Shown: positions 46,226-53,922, counted from the stretch's first letter. The stretch: DNA of 64,000 nt from Kiritimatiellia bacterium (GCA_017447805.1 JAFSMR010000015.1:1-64000); one strand, 5' to 3'. Program-made: numbers and translations. The notes: a model not told the origin generated them from the letters alone.

Positions 46226-48101
46226 TTTCTTCGGCCTCCACTTTAGGTTCTTCTGCCTTGACCCCGGTGACTAGCTCTTCGACATCCTTCCCATCCATCG
46301 TCTCGCGCTCGATTAAGGTTTTGGCAAGAAGCTCTAGCTTTTCGCGCTTTTCTTGAAGCGTCTGCTCGGCCTTCTCGTAGGCTTGCTTCATCATCAGCGC
46401 AACTTCTTCGTCTATCATGCGGCTTGTCTCTTCGCTAAATGCCGGAGGCAAGGATTCTTGCGAGAATTGCGAAGGCTCGTTGAACGCCTGGAAACCGAAT
46501 CTATCGCTCATTCCGTAGGTGCAAACCATTCTGCGCGCGAGTTCCGTCGCCTGCTTGATATCTTGCGCGGCTCCCGTGGAAATTTCGCCGGTGAACATTT
46601 TTTCGGCGATTCTGCCGCCGCAAAGGACAACAAGTTCCGATAAGAAATGGCTCTTCGTGCGATTTAAGATATCTTTTTCGGGTAGCGACATCGTCGCGCC
46701 CAATGCCCGGCCTCTGGGAATTATCGTTACTTTATGCAAGGGATCGGTATTCGGCAGCTCCAACTGCAAAAGGGTATGTCCTGCTTCATGCCAAGCGGTG
46801 ATCTCGCGGTCGCGCTGCGAATAGCCTGCCGACTTGCGCTCGCGCCCCCACAATACCTTGTCGCGCGCTTCTTCGAGCGTCTTGATATCGACCGACTCTA
46901 GTTTCTTGCGCACGGCCAAAAGCGCGGCTTCATTCAGGAGGTTCGCCAAATCTGCGCCGGAAAAACCAGGCGTCCCGCGGGCAATCCTCTTCAAATCCGC
47001 GTCCGGCGCGAATTTGATCTTCTTGCCGTGAAGCTCCAATATTTCTTCGCGACCTTTTAATGTCGGCAAATCTATTACTACCTGTCTATCGAAACGCCCT
47101 GGTCTAAGAAGGGCGGCGTCGAGCGTATCGGGTCTATTGGTCGCCGCAATTACGATTACGCCTTCATTTGCATCAAACCCATCCATTTCGACCAGCATGG
47201 TATTTAGGGTCTGCTCGTAGGCGTGCGACCCGCCGAGAGCCCCGGCGCCAGATCTCTTCATTCCTATGGAATCGATTTCATCGATAAACACTATGCATGG
47301 CGCGCGCTTTTTCGCCTCTGCGAACATATCTCGCATTCGCGAAGCGCCTACACCTACGAACATTTCTTCGAAATCACTGCCGGATATCGCAAAGAAGGGC
47401 ACTTGCGCCTCGCCTGCTATCGCCTTGGCTAGAAGTGTCTTGCCCGTCCCGGGCGGGCCTACCAGCAATACGCCTTTAGGTATTCTGCCGCCAAGTTTCT
47501 TGAATGATTCCGGAGACTTTAGAAATTCGACTATTTCCTGAACTTCTTCTTTCGCTTCATCGATTCCCGCTACATCCCCGAATGTTACAGCCCTCTTATC
47601 TTCCCTGCCATTCAGAACTTTTGCGCGGGATTTTCCAAAGCCAAACGGCCCCCCCTCGCCGCCCATCCGGCGCGCAAGCCAATAAAACAGGGCGATGAAG
47701 CCTACGAAAAACAGTATCTGCATCAAGAAGGGCGATATCGCCGCGCGATGCTCATCGATTTTCACCGGTATGCCGCGAGCACGAAGATCTTCCATAATCT
47801 TCTCGTTTTCGCCAGGCACCAGTTTCACGCGATAGCGCTTCTTTTCTTTCTTGCCGTTTTCTTTACCGGCATCACCAACATATATTTCGCCAGTAAGCGC
47901 AGTTGTTCCATCCTCGCGGTCGATATATCGCGTAACATTGACGATATGCCCGTTTTTCAACGCATTATCGAATTCTACTTGAGAAAACTCGCTAACAGAT
48001 TTCTCATTAGGACTCATCTTGTAAAGCGAAAAAAACACAAGGCCAATCAAACCTATGATAAGCCAAGAGCGCAACGTATTGCTCCCATTCTTCTTTTCCA
48101 T
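46218..48101 (-). CDS. ftsH: ATP-dependent zinc metalloprotease FtsH
   Basis: 627 residues. Two membrane helices (about 12-28 and 124-143) flank the periplasmic part. The AAA domain has GPPGTGKT near 215-222, and HEAGH at 438-442 is the zinc site. It degrades membrane and selected cytosolic proteins. It opens an overlapping five-gene operon. The start lies eight bases after the -10 with no Shine-Dalgarno. Confidence 0.96.
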   Translation of the reverse strand: MEKKNGSNTLRSWLIIGLIGLVFFSLYKMSPNEKSVSEFSQVEFDNALKNGHIVNVTRYIDREDGTTALTGEIYVGDAGKENGKKEKKRYRVKLVPGENEKIMEDLRARGIPVKIDEHRAAISPFLMQILFFVGFIALFYWLARRMGGEGGPFGFGKSRAKVLNGREDKRAVTFGDVAGIDEAKEEVQEIVEFLKSPESFKKLGGRIPKGVLLVGPPGTGKTLLAKAIAGEAQVPFFAISGSDFEEMFVGVGASRMRDMFAEAKKRAPCIVFIDEIDSIGMKRSGAGALGGSHAYEQTLNTMLVEMDGFDANEGVIVIAATNRPDTLDAALLRPGRFDRQVVIDLPTLKGREEILELHGKKIKFAPDADLKRIARGTPGFSGADLANLLNEAALLAVRKKLESVDIKTLEEARDKVLWGRERKSAGYSQRDREITAWHEAGHTLLQLELPNTDPLHKVTIIPRGRALGATMSLPEKDILNRTKSHFLSELVVLCGGRIAEKMFTGEISTGAAQDIKQATELARRMVCTYGMSDRFGFQAFNEPSQFSQESLPPAFSEETSRMIDEEVALMMKQAYEKAEQTLQEKREKLELLAKTLIERETMDGKDVEELVTGVKAEEPKVEAEENA

Positions 48102-48109
48102 TGCCGCAT

Positions 48110-48138
48110 ATTATAGCATATTACCCCGCGGCGGGCAA
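48110..48138 (-). promoter_or_regulatory. Promoter of ftsH-cdaA-ftsK operon
   Basis: On the minus strand, TTGCCC (48138-48133), a 17-base spacer and TATAAT (48115-48110) preceded by TGC. Confidence 0.75.
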
Positions 48139-48181
48139 GTGCCCCAAGCGTTTTTATTTATCGCTCAAGGCGCTGAGCGGG

Positions 48182-48212
48182 AGGGCCGCAATTTATTGCG
48201 GCCCTCCCTCTT
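48182..48212. repeat. GC palindrome, full-length copy
   Basis: A near-perfect hairpin: GGGAGGGCCGCAA and TTGCGGCCCTCCC around a short AT loop, preceded by the GCTCAAGGCGCTGAGC block. Four shorter copies occur at 49158-49185, 50077-50102, 53659-53691 and 53737-53768. It lies just downstream of the HNH gene (minus strand) and could terminate its transcript. Confidence 0.8.
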
Positions 48213-48214
48213 CT

Positions 48215-48748
48215 CTAACGCGCGCCGCAGGCGCGGAGGAAATTCGTTATCGCCTCGTATGATTTTTCAAGCCCTAGATAAAATTTCGATTTAAGGGAAT
48301 TCTTCCAGCGGCAGATTATATAATGATGGCATTCATGGTTCATTTCCCAATCATATCGCTTTGAAAAAACTTCAAGCGCGACTCTTCCGCCATGCACCTT
48401 CATAATATTAAAGAAATCGTCCGGTTGCCAACGATGGACCCTTCGAGTATTTTCTGCTCTCGTTAGCCACCGGCAATTTTCTTTATAGTAGCCTCGCCGC
48501 CAATCTATTCTATCCAATGTTGCGCCTTGAAAATAGCCCTCTTTCATATCGGCGAGAAAATTTTCAAATTTAAACCACCGAAAATCTGAATCGTATTGGC
48601 TCACGATCCAATATAGCGAGTTGAGGCCTTGACTTTTTTGCCTGATTCGCTTAAGCAAATGAAACCAACATAGATAGATACCGGTCAACTTGCCTCCATT
48701 ACTGTAACCATGCTTTAGGCCATACTTATTCCCTTTCTTAAATGGCAT
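48215..48748 (-). CDS. Phage-type HNH/AP2-like endonuclease-related protein
   Basis: 177 residues. The segment LDRIDWRRGYYKENCRWLTRAENTRR (about 96-121) is the pattern of phage and homing HNH/AP2-like proteins, where the usual form is a DRIDxxxGYxxxNCRW block followed by Gln/Asn-Arg. The rest is basic and aromatic. The start has GGAGG and follows the previous stop by one base. Such proteins are common in phages and mobile elements. Whether it still cuts DNA is unknown. Confidence 0.7.
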   Translation of the reverse strand: MPFKKGNKYGLKHGYSNGGKLTGIYLCWFHLLKRIRQKSQGLNSLYWIVSQYDSDFRWFKFENFLADMKEGYFQGATLDRIDWRRGYYKENCRWLTRAENTRRVHRWQPDDFFNIMKVHGGRVALEVFSKRYDWEMNHECHHYIICRWKNSLKSKFYLGLEKSYEAITNFLRACGAR

Positions 48749-48749
48749 A

Positions 48750-49055
48750 TTACACCTCCAATTCTCCGAAGATAGTTAATAGATGCGCGGCCCAGCGTTC
48801 ATCTTTTTTGAAGCCATCGACTATTCTTTTTAGTCTTTCGGGGTCTTCAATTTCCATTTTCTTTCGCAATTTATGGAAAGGCTCTAGCGTTGGCAAGTTT
48901 GGCCCGAATTTGATTTGATGATATAACGCCCAGACGATTTCGGCGTTCTCATCTTCGCGAATTTCTTCTTCGGTCGGTTCTTCATCGGTGTAGCTATTGA
49001 TTCCCGGGTCACCCGGGAATGGATAGGGTATATGTTCTGATGTTTCTGCTTCCAT
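48750..49055 (-). CDS. Acidic hypothetical protein
   Basis: 101 residues, rich in Glu, Asp and Pro in the first half, with LYHQIKFGPNLPTLEPFHKLRKKMEIEDPERLKRIVDGF in the second. I do not recognise it. It is coupled to the HNH-like gene by a one-base gap. No Shine-Dalgarno precedes it; AT-rich repeat sequence lies directly upstream. Confidence 0.65.
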   Translation of the reverse strand: MEAETSEHIPYPFPGDPGINSYTDEEPTEEEIREDENAEIVWALYHQIKFGPNLPTLEPFHKLRKKMEIEDPERLKRIVDGFKKDERWAAHLLTIFGELEV

Positions 49056-49123
49056 GGTTTTTTAATTTAGTTTTAGTTGTAGTATGTAGTTGTAGAGTGG
49101 AATTGTTGATTTGTTTGGTTTTT

Positions 49124-49185
49124 ATTTAGCCGTGTAGAGGTGGAGAGGTGTAGAGCGGGAGGGCCGCAATTTATTGCGGCCGCCG
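49124..49185. repeat. Left copy of 62-bp perfect inverted repeat
   Basis: Starts ATTTAGCCGTGTAGAGG, runs through GGAGAGGTGTAGAGCGGGAG and ends with the GC palindrome. The exact reverse complement lies at 53737-53798. Beyond it, about 20 further bases (TTGTTGATTT..GTTTG) match imperfectly. The adjoining 49191-49215 holds TTCTAGAATTTCTAGAA units. Confidence 0.92.
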
Positions 49186-49286
49186 GAATCGTTTCTAGTT
49201 CTAGAATTTCTAGAATTTCTAGAATAGTTAGAAAACCTACCTGTTTCTACATGGTTAATCATAAAAAATTAACAATTCCTTATTCT

Positions 49287-49925
49287 TCATTTTGCGCCTT
49301 CGGCGCGCAGCGCAAAATGCGCGCATTCGCGAGCTGGGATTGGCCTCGCGCGCCGGTTCGCTGGGATTGCGTTGCCGCACGCGCAGCGGCGCACGCCGTT
49401 TTCTTCGATGCAATTGGCGCATTCTTCGAAGCACTGCTGCCAATCGTTATTTGTCCAAAGTTTAGCGGCGGCCTTTTTGTGGCGTTGTTCGTCGGCGATT
49501 TGCGAGGGAGTTTTCATCGCCGCTTCCTTCGCTTTCATTGCCGCCATCTTCATCCCAGCCTCGGCTTCGCGTTCGTTCTTTAAAGCTACGGAATTTATTC
49601 TTGCGTGGTATAGACGCAACGAGCGGATAAAATTCTTCTTCGTAAAAGGGTCGCCGCCTTTATGGGTGTAGTCGATTTCATCGGCGTATTCTATCCATTC
49701 TTTGATTAGCGCAATGGAATATTTGCCGGATAGATTTTTTCTGCGGCAATAATCTTTGACAAAGCTGAACCAATCTCGCATTTTGTTGTTCCAATGCGCC
49801 GGCACCTTATCGGGATTATCATCATCTTCACGGAGCGCGCGGGGCGGCGGCGGCGGCGGGTTTTCTTTCTCTTCTTTCTCTCTGGTTCTCTCTCTTTCGT
49901 CTCTTTCTTTTGCATAATTTTTCAT
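49287..49925 (-). CDS. Hypothetical island protein with charged, Pro-rich start
   Basis: 212 residues. The N-terminus is Lys/Glu/Arg-rich with six consecutive prolines; the middle (DWFSFVKDYCRRKNLSGKYSIALIKEWIEYADEIDY) is helical; the end has several cysteines (CFEECANCIEENGVRRCACG) that could bind a metal. I do not recognise a family. CGGAG lies about 11 bases before the start. It is one of the separate minus-strand genes in the repeat-rich island. Confidence 0.65.
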   Translation of the reverse strand: MKNYAKERDERERTREKEEKENPPPPPPRALREDDDNPDKVPAHWNNKMRDWFSFVKDYCRRKNLSGKYSIALIKEWIEYADEIDYTHKGGDPFTKKNFIRSLRLYHARINSVALKNEREAEAGMKMAAMKAKEAAMKTPSQIADEQRHKKAAAKLWTNNDWQQCFEECANCIEENGVRRCACGNAIPANRRARPIPARECAHFALRAEGAK

Positions 49926-50036
49926 GTGTAGTTTCTCCGATTGCCCTTTGGAAGGGTTGTTTTTCGTAGGTTTTTATATCGATTTTTAGTTTTTCGTTAT
50001 TTCGTTATCTCTTCGGGACGTCTCCCTTTAGTTAGC

Positions 50037-50146
50037 AGTTTTTATCTCGCGCAGAGGCGCTCAAGGCGCAGAGCGGGAGGGCCGCAATTTATTGCGGCCG
50101 CGGCGATGAGCCCTACCTGTTTCTACATGTTCTACATGGTTAATCA
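50037..50146. repeat. Composite repeat: GCAGAGG block, GC palindrome, TTCTACATG block
   Basis: In order: TTTTTATCTCGCGCAGAGG, GCTCAAGGCGCAGAGC, the palindrome, CGATGAGCCCTACC and TTTCTACATGTTCTACATGG. The first 60 or so bases are repeated inverted at 53659-53726 with one mismatch. The last block overlaps the stop codon of the neighbouring gene and recurs at 49233-49262 and 52172-52206. Confidence 0.85.
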
Positions 50147-50661
50147 CAATCAATCACTTTTGCTAATTTTTCGAGATCGGTTAGTTCATCGCGGCTTGGT
50201 TCATCGTAGACCTTTAACGACTGAGCGTTTTCGCGTGCGATGCCGAGCTTGCGCATTTCCGAGGCCGTGAGATGATTTTCGGCGTCTGGGCTCATCGCGG
50301 CTTCAATCGCTTGCTTATTCAATGAAAGCTTCGTGCGAACGAATGCGGCGGGGAGCGACCGAAGCCATTTATCGTCCGTCTCTGATTTACCATCGGCTCG
50401 CGTAATCGAAGAGCGCGTAGAAACTTTGAAGATCATGCCGTTAGAAATTCCGGCGGCGATATTCTTGCGAAGGAGGCAATTGAAAACGCTTGGATCGCAA
50501 TTGGCCATTTCCGCCAATATATCATTCTCGAGTTTGTTTACGATGCACTCGGCATTAGCGGCACCTTCTTTCAAAGATTCTAGGGCGTTTTGATAATACA
50601 TGAAGTCGTCTAGCTTCTTCGCTAGCTTTGACGGCAGTTTTGTAGTTTTATTATCTTTCAT
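50140..50661 (-). CDS. Hypothetical island protein
   Basis: 173 residues from the ATG at 50661 (AAAGGAAC upstream); the frame extends farther up but only through repeat DNA. It is helical, with SKLAKKLDDFMYYQNALESLKEG at the start and RSITRADGKSETDDKWLRSLP and ASEMRKLGIARENAQSLKVYDEP later. The style recalls small phage accessory proteins, but I cannot name it. Its last codon and stop lie inside a dispersed repeat. Confidence 0.65.
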   Translation of the reverse strand: MKDNKTTKLPSKLAKKLDDFMYYQNALESLKEGAANAECIVNKLENDILAEMANCDPSVFNCLLRKNIAAGISNGMIFKVSTRSSITRADGKSETDDKWLRSLPAAFVRTKLSLNKQAIEAAMSPDAENHLTASEMRKLGIARENAQSLKVYDEPSRDELTDLEKLAKVIDCD

Positions 50662-51084
50662 CTTTTTGTTCCTTTCGTGTTTGTTTAACTTGAGAGTCGC
50701 AGAGAACGCAGAGTTTTTAGTTGTAGTATGTAGTTGAAGTTGTAGAATGGTGTTTTCAAATTTCAATTCCGGCGGCCGCGGGGCGGCCGCCCTACCGAAC
50801 GACCTCTGCGCTCTCTGCGCCTCTGCGTTAAACAAAAACCGAACAAAACAAACAATTCCTTTCTCCAACTCGAACTCGAAACTCGAACTACATGTTCTCG
50901 TCTTTAATCGGAAAAGGGCGAGCATTGGCAAGGAAAGGCAAGAAAGCAAACCAATACTCGCTCTTTTCTGATTAAAGGCAATTCTAAGAAATTTGAAAAC
51001 GCGAAATACACGAAAATCAAATTCGTTTATTAAATCTGTATTATCGTGCATTCCGCGATTCATTGACATCACCTATCGTTTAGT
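50662..51084. repeat. Spacer with imperfect 27-bp inverted repeat and GC palindrome
   Basis: Gene-free gap of 423 bp. The arms 50902-50928 and 50951-50977 (CTTTAATC.GAAAAG.GCGAG.ATTGG) match with three differences around a 22-base purine-rich loop. At 50767-50796 lies a 30-bp sequence identical, inverted, to the insertion in the MmeI-like gene (30873-30902). GCAGAGG-type and TTCGAGTTT-type blocks fill the rest. Confidence 0.8.
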
Positions 51085-51957
51085 TTATTCGGTTACTGGC
51101 TGTTCGGTTTCACCGCCGCCTTCGCCGCCTTCGTCCTCGCCGTCGTCCTCGCCGTCATCGGGCGTTGGTGTCGGGTCGGGCTGTTCTTCTTCGCCGTCAT
51201 CCGGCACGCTAGAACCGTTTGCGGCGGCGATGGCCTGGAACTTGTCGAATACGCCGAGCAAGCCTACCATGATGTTTTGTGTAATCTCGGAAGGCTGCAT
51301 CTCGTAGACGACATTGAATCTATCGATCAACTTCTTGAGAAGAGGTCCGGCTTCGATGCGAAGTTCCCTGACGCTCTTGCCGCCACGCGTGGCCTTGCGG
51401 CGTCCGGTTTCCTGCATACGCGCGCGATAGAGCACTCTAATCGCGTTGTTGGTCGTCCCAAGCGAAGTGAGGAAGGGCGTTAACCCTAGCGCTTCGACAT
51501 GTGGGGTGTTGGTCTCGCTCGAGAGCTCCTCGCAAATATTTTTGACGAGGTAATTCTGCTCCGTCATGGAGAGCTTCGCGAGGTCCAAGAAGCGGGTTAG
51601 AATCGCGCGAAGTTCGTTTGCATGATTCCACGTCTCGCTATCCTGCGGGAACTTGAGAGCGCGCTTGAAGATAATCAAAATTACTCTCACGAGTTTATCG
51701 CGAAGAGCATCCTTGCCTTCGATCAGCGCGGTTTCTGTGTAGGAAATCGGCGCGCGATTCAAGATTTCGATTGTCTTCTTGAGCGAGTCGATTACCGGCA
51801 CGATTTCTTCGCCAAGCAGTGTCGCCGCGTTGGTGTCGATGAACTCGAGGATTGCTTCCAAGAACGCGAGGTACTGGGCATTGCGAAGTTTAGTCCCTAG
51901 GAACAAGGGAAGAATAACTTCTAGGTATGTTGGGTTGTTGTTTTCGTTATCTGCCAT
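51085..51957 (-). CDS. DUF6261-like protein
   Basis: 290 residues. LGTKLRNAQYLAFLEAILEFIDTNAATLLGEEIVPVIDSL and the later VEALGLTPFLTSL/NNAIRVLYRARMQETGRRK segments match DUF6261, a helical family common in Bacteroidota, often with several copies per genome. The C-terminus is a long Asp/Glu/Gly/Pro tail. Function unknown. There is no Shine-Dalgarno; a run of TAGT-type repeats ends a few bases before the ATG. Confidence 0.7.
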   Translation of the reverse strand: MADNENNNPTYLEVILPLFLGTKLRNAQYLAFLEAILEFIDTNAATLLGEEIVPVIDSLKKTIEILNRAPISYTETALIEGKDALRDKLVRVILIIFKRALKFPQDSETWNHANELRAILTRFLDLAKLSMTEQNYLVKNICEELSSETNTPHVEALGLTPFLTSLGTTNNAIRVLYRARMQETGRRKATRGGKSVRELRIEAGPLLKKLIDRFNVVYEMQPSEITQNIMVGLLGVFDKFQAIAAANGSSVPDDGEEEQPDPTPTPDDGEDDGEDEGGEGGGETEQPVTE

Positions 51958-52278
51958 ATTAGTTAGTTAGTTGTTAGTAGTTAGTAGTTAGTAGTTAGTT
52001 GTTAGTTGTTAGTTTGTGGTTGGTTGTTTTGGGTGGTGTCAAATTTTAGTTGGAGTTTCGAGTTGGAGTTGGAGAGTGGAATTGGTAATTTTGTTTAACG
52101 TTTTTTTAACGCAGAGGCGCAGAGTACGCAGAGGTTGTTCGCATTTCCGGCGGCCGCGGGGCGATGAGCCTACCTGTTTCTACATGTTCTACATGGTTAA
52201 TCATAAAAAAACAAACAATTCCTTTCTCCAACTCCAACTCGAAACTCGAACTACATGTTCTACATGCTTAATCATAAA
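51958..52278. repeat. Spacer of TTAGT microsatellite and composite blocks
   Basis: Gene-free gap of 321 bp. 51959-52015 is a TTAGTAGTTAGT-type microsatellite abutting the DUF6261-like start. It is followed by TTCGAGTTGGAGTTGG, the GCAGAGGCGCAGAG block, a shortened GC palindrome (52149-52162), the TTTCTACATGTTCTACATGG block and CAACTCGAAACTCGAACTAC. A second copy of the TACATG block follows, close to the end of the next gene. Confidence 0.8.
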
Positions 52279-52629
52279 TCAAAATTCCGTCTTTACTTCT
52301 ACGGGGTTGGTCTGCGAAGCCGAGTTCGTATCGCTTCCGGCGTTTTCTTCTGCTTGGCTTGTTTGGGTGATAACAGCTATTGCAGGAAGGCCTAGGGCGT
52401 AAACGCCCATCGATTGTGTACGCGTCTGCGGCGCCATCGCAGAACAGCCACTAGCGAAATATGCGGCAGATGCCGCGATCGCTCCGCTGACGAATGGTAA
52501 TACCTTATTCTTCATCCAGCGGTAAAGTCTGAGGAATCCTTGCCAAAAAGCGCTTACGCTTTCGGCACCTTCCTCGATTATTTCAGCCGCTTCGGATTCC
52601 GGCTCGTTTACATCTATAATTTCGTTCAT
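52279..52629 (-). CDS. Small membrane protein of the island
   Basis: 116 residues. An acidic start, one hydrophobic stretch (about 42-62, VLPFVSGAIAASAAYFASGCS) and a Ser/Thr/Asn-rich end. The ASGCS motif recalls a lipobox, but it lies too far in for a normal lipoprotein. AGGAG lies eight bases before the ATG, and a consensus promoter precedes it. Family unknown. Confidence 0.65.
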   Translation of the reverse strand: MNEIIDVNEPESEAAEIIEEGAESVSAFWQGFLRLYRWMKNKVLPFVSGAIAASAAYFASGCSAMAPQTRTQSMGVYALGLPAIAVITQTSQAEENAGSDTNSASQTNPVEVKTEF

Positions 52630-52654
52630 ATCATTAGCTCCTTTTGATGCCCAT

Positions 52655-52684
52655 ATTATACTCTAAGAGACTATTTTTTGTCAA
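52655..52684 (-). promoter_or_regulatory. Consensus promoter of the small membrane protein
   Basis: On the minus strand, TTGACA (52684-52679), an 18-base spacer and TATAAT (52660-52655). Confidence 0.8.
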
Positions 52685-52768
52685 GATGAGTTCTCGGCCG
52701 TTTCGTCCAATGCCGATAAACATTGGGTGAAACGCATATTTTTTTTCGCAAAATTCAGAAATGTAATT

Positions 52769-53194
52769 TCATAACCTACTCCCATTTTTCATTCGTTTAA
52801 TTACCTGTTTGAGGTTTTGTAAGAATGAGACGAAGGTCTTATACCCACCCTTAACACCCAGTCGTTGGAAGAGCTCGAAAGCATCTTTCGCGGCAGAATA
52901 GAGCGTAGAGTTTTTTGCGAGGTCCAGGGCAATTTGCCGCTCGGCAAATTGTTCGATTGTTTCATCGGCGCGGGGGTCGTCGAGGTTGACTTTGTCGAAG
53001 TTTTTATCGAGTAGCCGCGTCATTTTATAAAACGCATCGAATGTCGGCGGCATATCCGGCACCTGATGTTTTTCGTAAGTTCCCCAAACGGCTTTTGCGA
53101 GCCCTTTGAGATTATACTCGGCGCTTTCGCGCGAGTTGATTATTACGGCCATTGCTAGGCGCATGTTATTTTTAGTTTGAGTAGTGTTACTCAT
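52769..53194 (-). CDS. Hypothetical island protein
   Basis: 141 residues, mostly helical: NNMRLAMAVIINSRESAEYNLKGLAKAVWGTYEKH, DAFYKMTRLLDKNFDKVNLDDPRADETIEQF and a basic end. Not recognised. AAGGAG precedes the start. It is the first of the seven minus-strand island genes in transcription order. Confidence 0.65.
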   Translation of the reverse strand: MSNTTQTKNNMRLAMAVIINSRESAEYNLKGLAKAVWGTYEKHQVPDMPPTFDAFYKMTRLLDKNFDKVNLDDPRADETIEQFAERQIALDLAKNSTLYSAAKDAFELFQRLGVKGGYKTFVSFLQNLKQVIKRMKNGSRL

Positions 53195-53243
53195 TTCTTT
53201 TCTCCTTTCTGTGATTTTTATTTAACGTTTTTTATTTAACTTG

Positions 53244-53371
53244 AGAGGCGCTGAGTTTGTTTAATGTTGCCAATGTGAAAATGTTGCCAATACCAATAAC
53301 CAATTGGGAATTGGAAATTGGAAATGGCAACAATGGCAACACTGGCAACATTAAACAAACTCTGCGCCTCT
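53244..53371. repeat. 29-bp inverted repeat with one mismatch
   Basis: The gap 53195-53922 (728 bp) has no gene I can support. Arms at 53244-53272 and 53343-53371 (AGAGGCGC.GAGTTTGTT... with its complement) enclose about 70 bases of further short TTGCCA/TGGCAA and AATTGG repeats. It could form a long cruciform or RNA hairpin upstream of the island's first gene. Confidence 0.85.
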
Positions 53372-53430
53372 GCGCCTCTGCGCGAGATAAAACCAACTCG
53401 AAACTCCAACTTTCTCGGTAGATTTTATCA

Positions 53431-53601
53431 AAAATTTTTTTTGGCGCCAAGGCGCCCAGGGCGCAAGCGCGCATAAATTTTGTAGGCCCGGCGGCGCCCA
53501 GGGCGCAAGAAGCGCGGAAAATTTGTAGGCCCGGCGGCGCCTAGGGCGCAACTGAGCGGAAAATTATCGGCTTGCCCGCGCTCTAGGGCGCAAGAAGCGC
53601 G
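53431..53601. repeat. About 43-bp tandem repeat, four degenerate units
   Basis: Units begin near 53431, 53474, 53518 and 53560, each with AAATTTT, a GGCGGCGCC-like GC part and AGGGCGCAAGAAGCGCGG. Differences between units exclude a recent expansion. Open frames across it on the minus strand are repeat-made and not credible genes. Confidence 0.75.
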
Positions 53602-53658
53602 AATTTTTGTCGACCCCGAGACAACCAAAAACAAAATTACCAATTCCACTCTACAACT

Positions 53659-53798
53659 ACGGCGGCCGCAATAAATTGCGGCCCTCCCGCTCAGCGCCTT
53701 GAGCGCCTCTGCGCGAGATAAAAAACCCAAAAGCTACGGCGGCCGCAATAAATTGCGGCCCTCCCGCTCTACACCTCTCCACCTCTACACGGCTAAAT
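53659..53798. repeat. Two inverted copies of the GC-palindrome repeat
   Basis: 53659-53726 is the inverse of 50037-50104, and 53737-53798 is the exact inverse of 49124-49185. Together they close the right side of the repeat-rich island, just before the surface-protein promoter. Confidence 0.9.
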
Positions 53799-53857
53799 TA
53801 AAAACAAACTAAAATCAACAATTCCGCTTGTTTTTTGGAAAATTTTGCTTCGCCTAC

Positions 53858-53889
53858 TTGACGGGGGGGGGGGGGGGGTGTGATATAAT
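53858..53889 (+). promoter_or_regulatory. Promoter with G16 tract in its spacer (likely phase-variable)
   Basis: TTGACG (53858-53863) and TATAAT (53884-53889, preceded by TGA) are separated by 20 bases, mostly an uninterrupted run of 16 G (53863-53878). Thirteen G would give the optimal 17-base spacing. Slipped-strand change of the tract should switch expression of the surface protein, as with known phase-variable promoters. Confidence 0.75.
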
Positions 53890-53922
53890 ATAGGCGAAAA
53901 TCCTAAAATGGGAGGAATAGTC

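Noticed and set aside
50662-51072. N-terminal extension of the 173-residue island protein to 310 residues
   Set aside because: The added part is translated repeat DNA; the internal ATG at 50661 has a ribosome site.
48215-53194. Complete prophage
   Set aside because: Only an HNH-like gene is phage-like; no capsid, terminase, portal, tail or integrase is present.
53431-53601. CRISPR-like array in the tandem repeat before the surface protein
   Set aside because: The whole 43-bp unit is repeated with drift and there are no unique spacers.
53232-53730. Open frames rich in Arg/Ala/Gly around 53.2-53.7 kb
   Set aside because: They are made of the tandem and palindromic repeats, with no ribosome sites.
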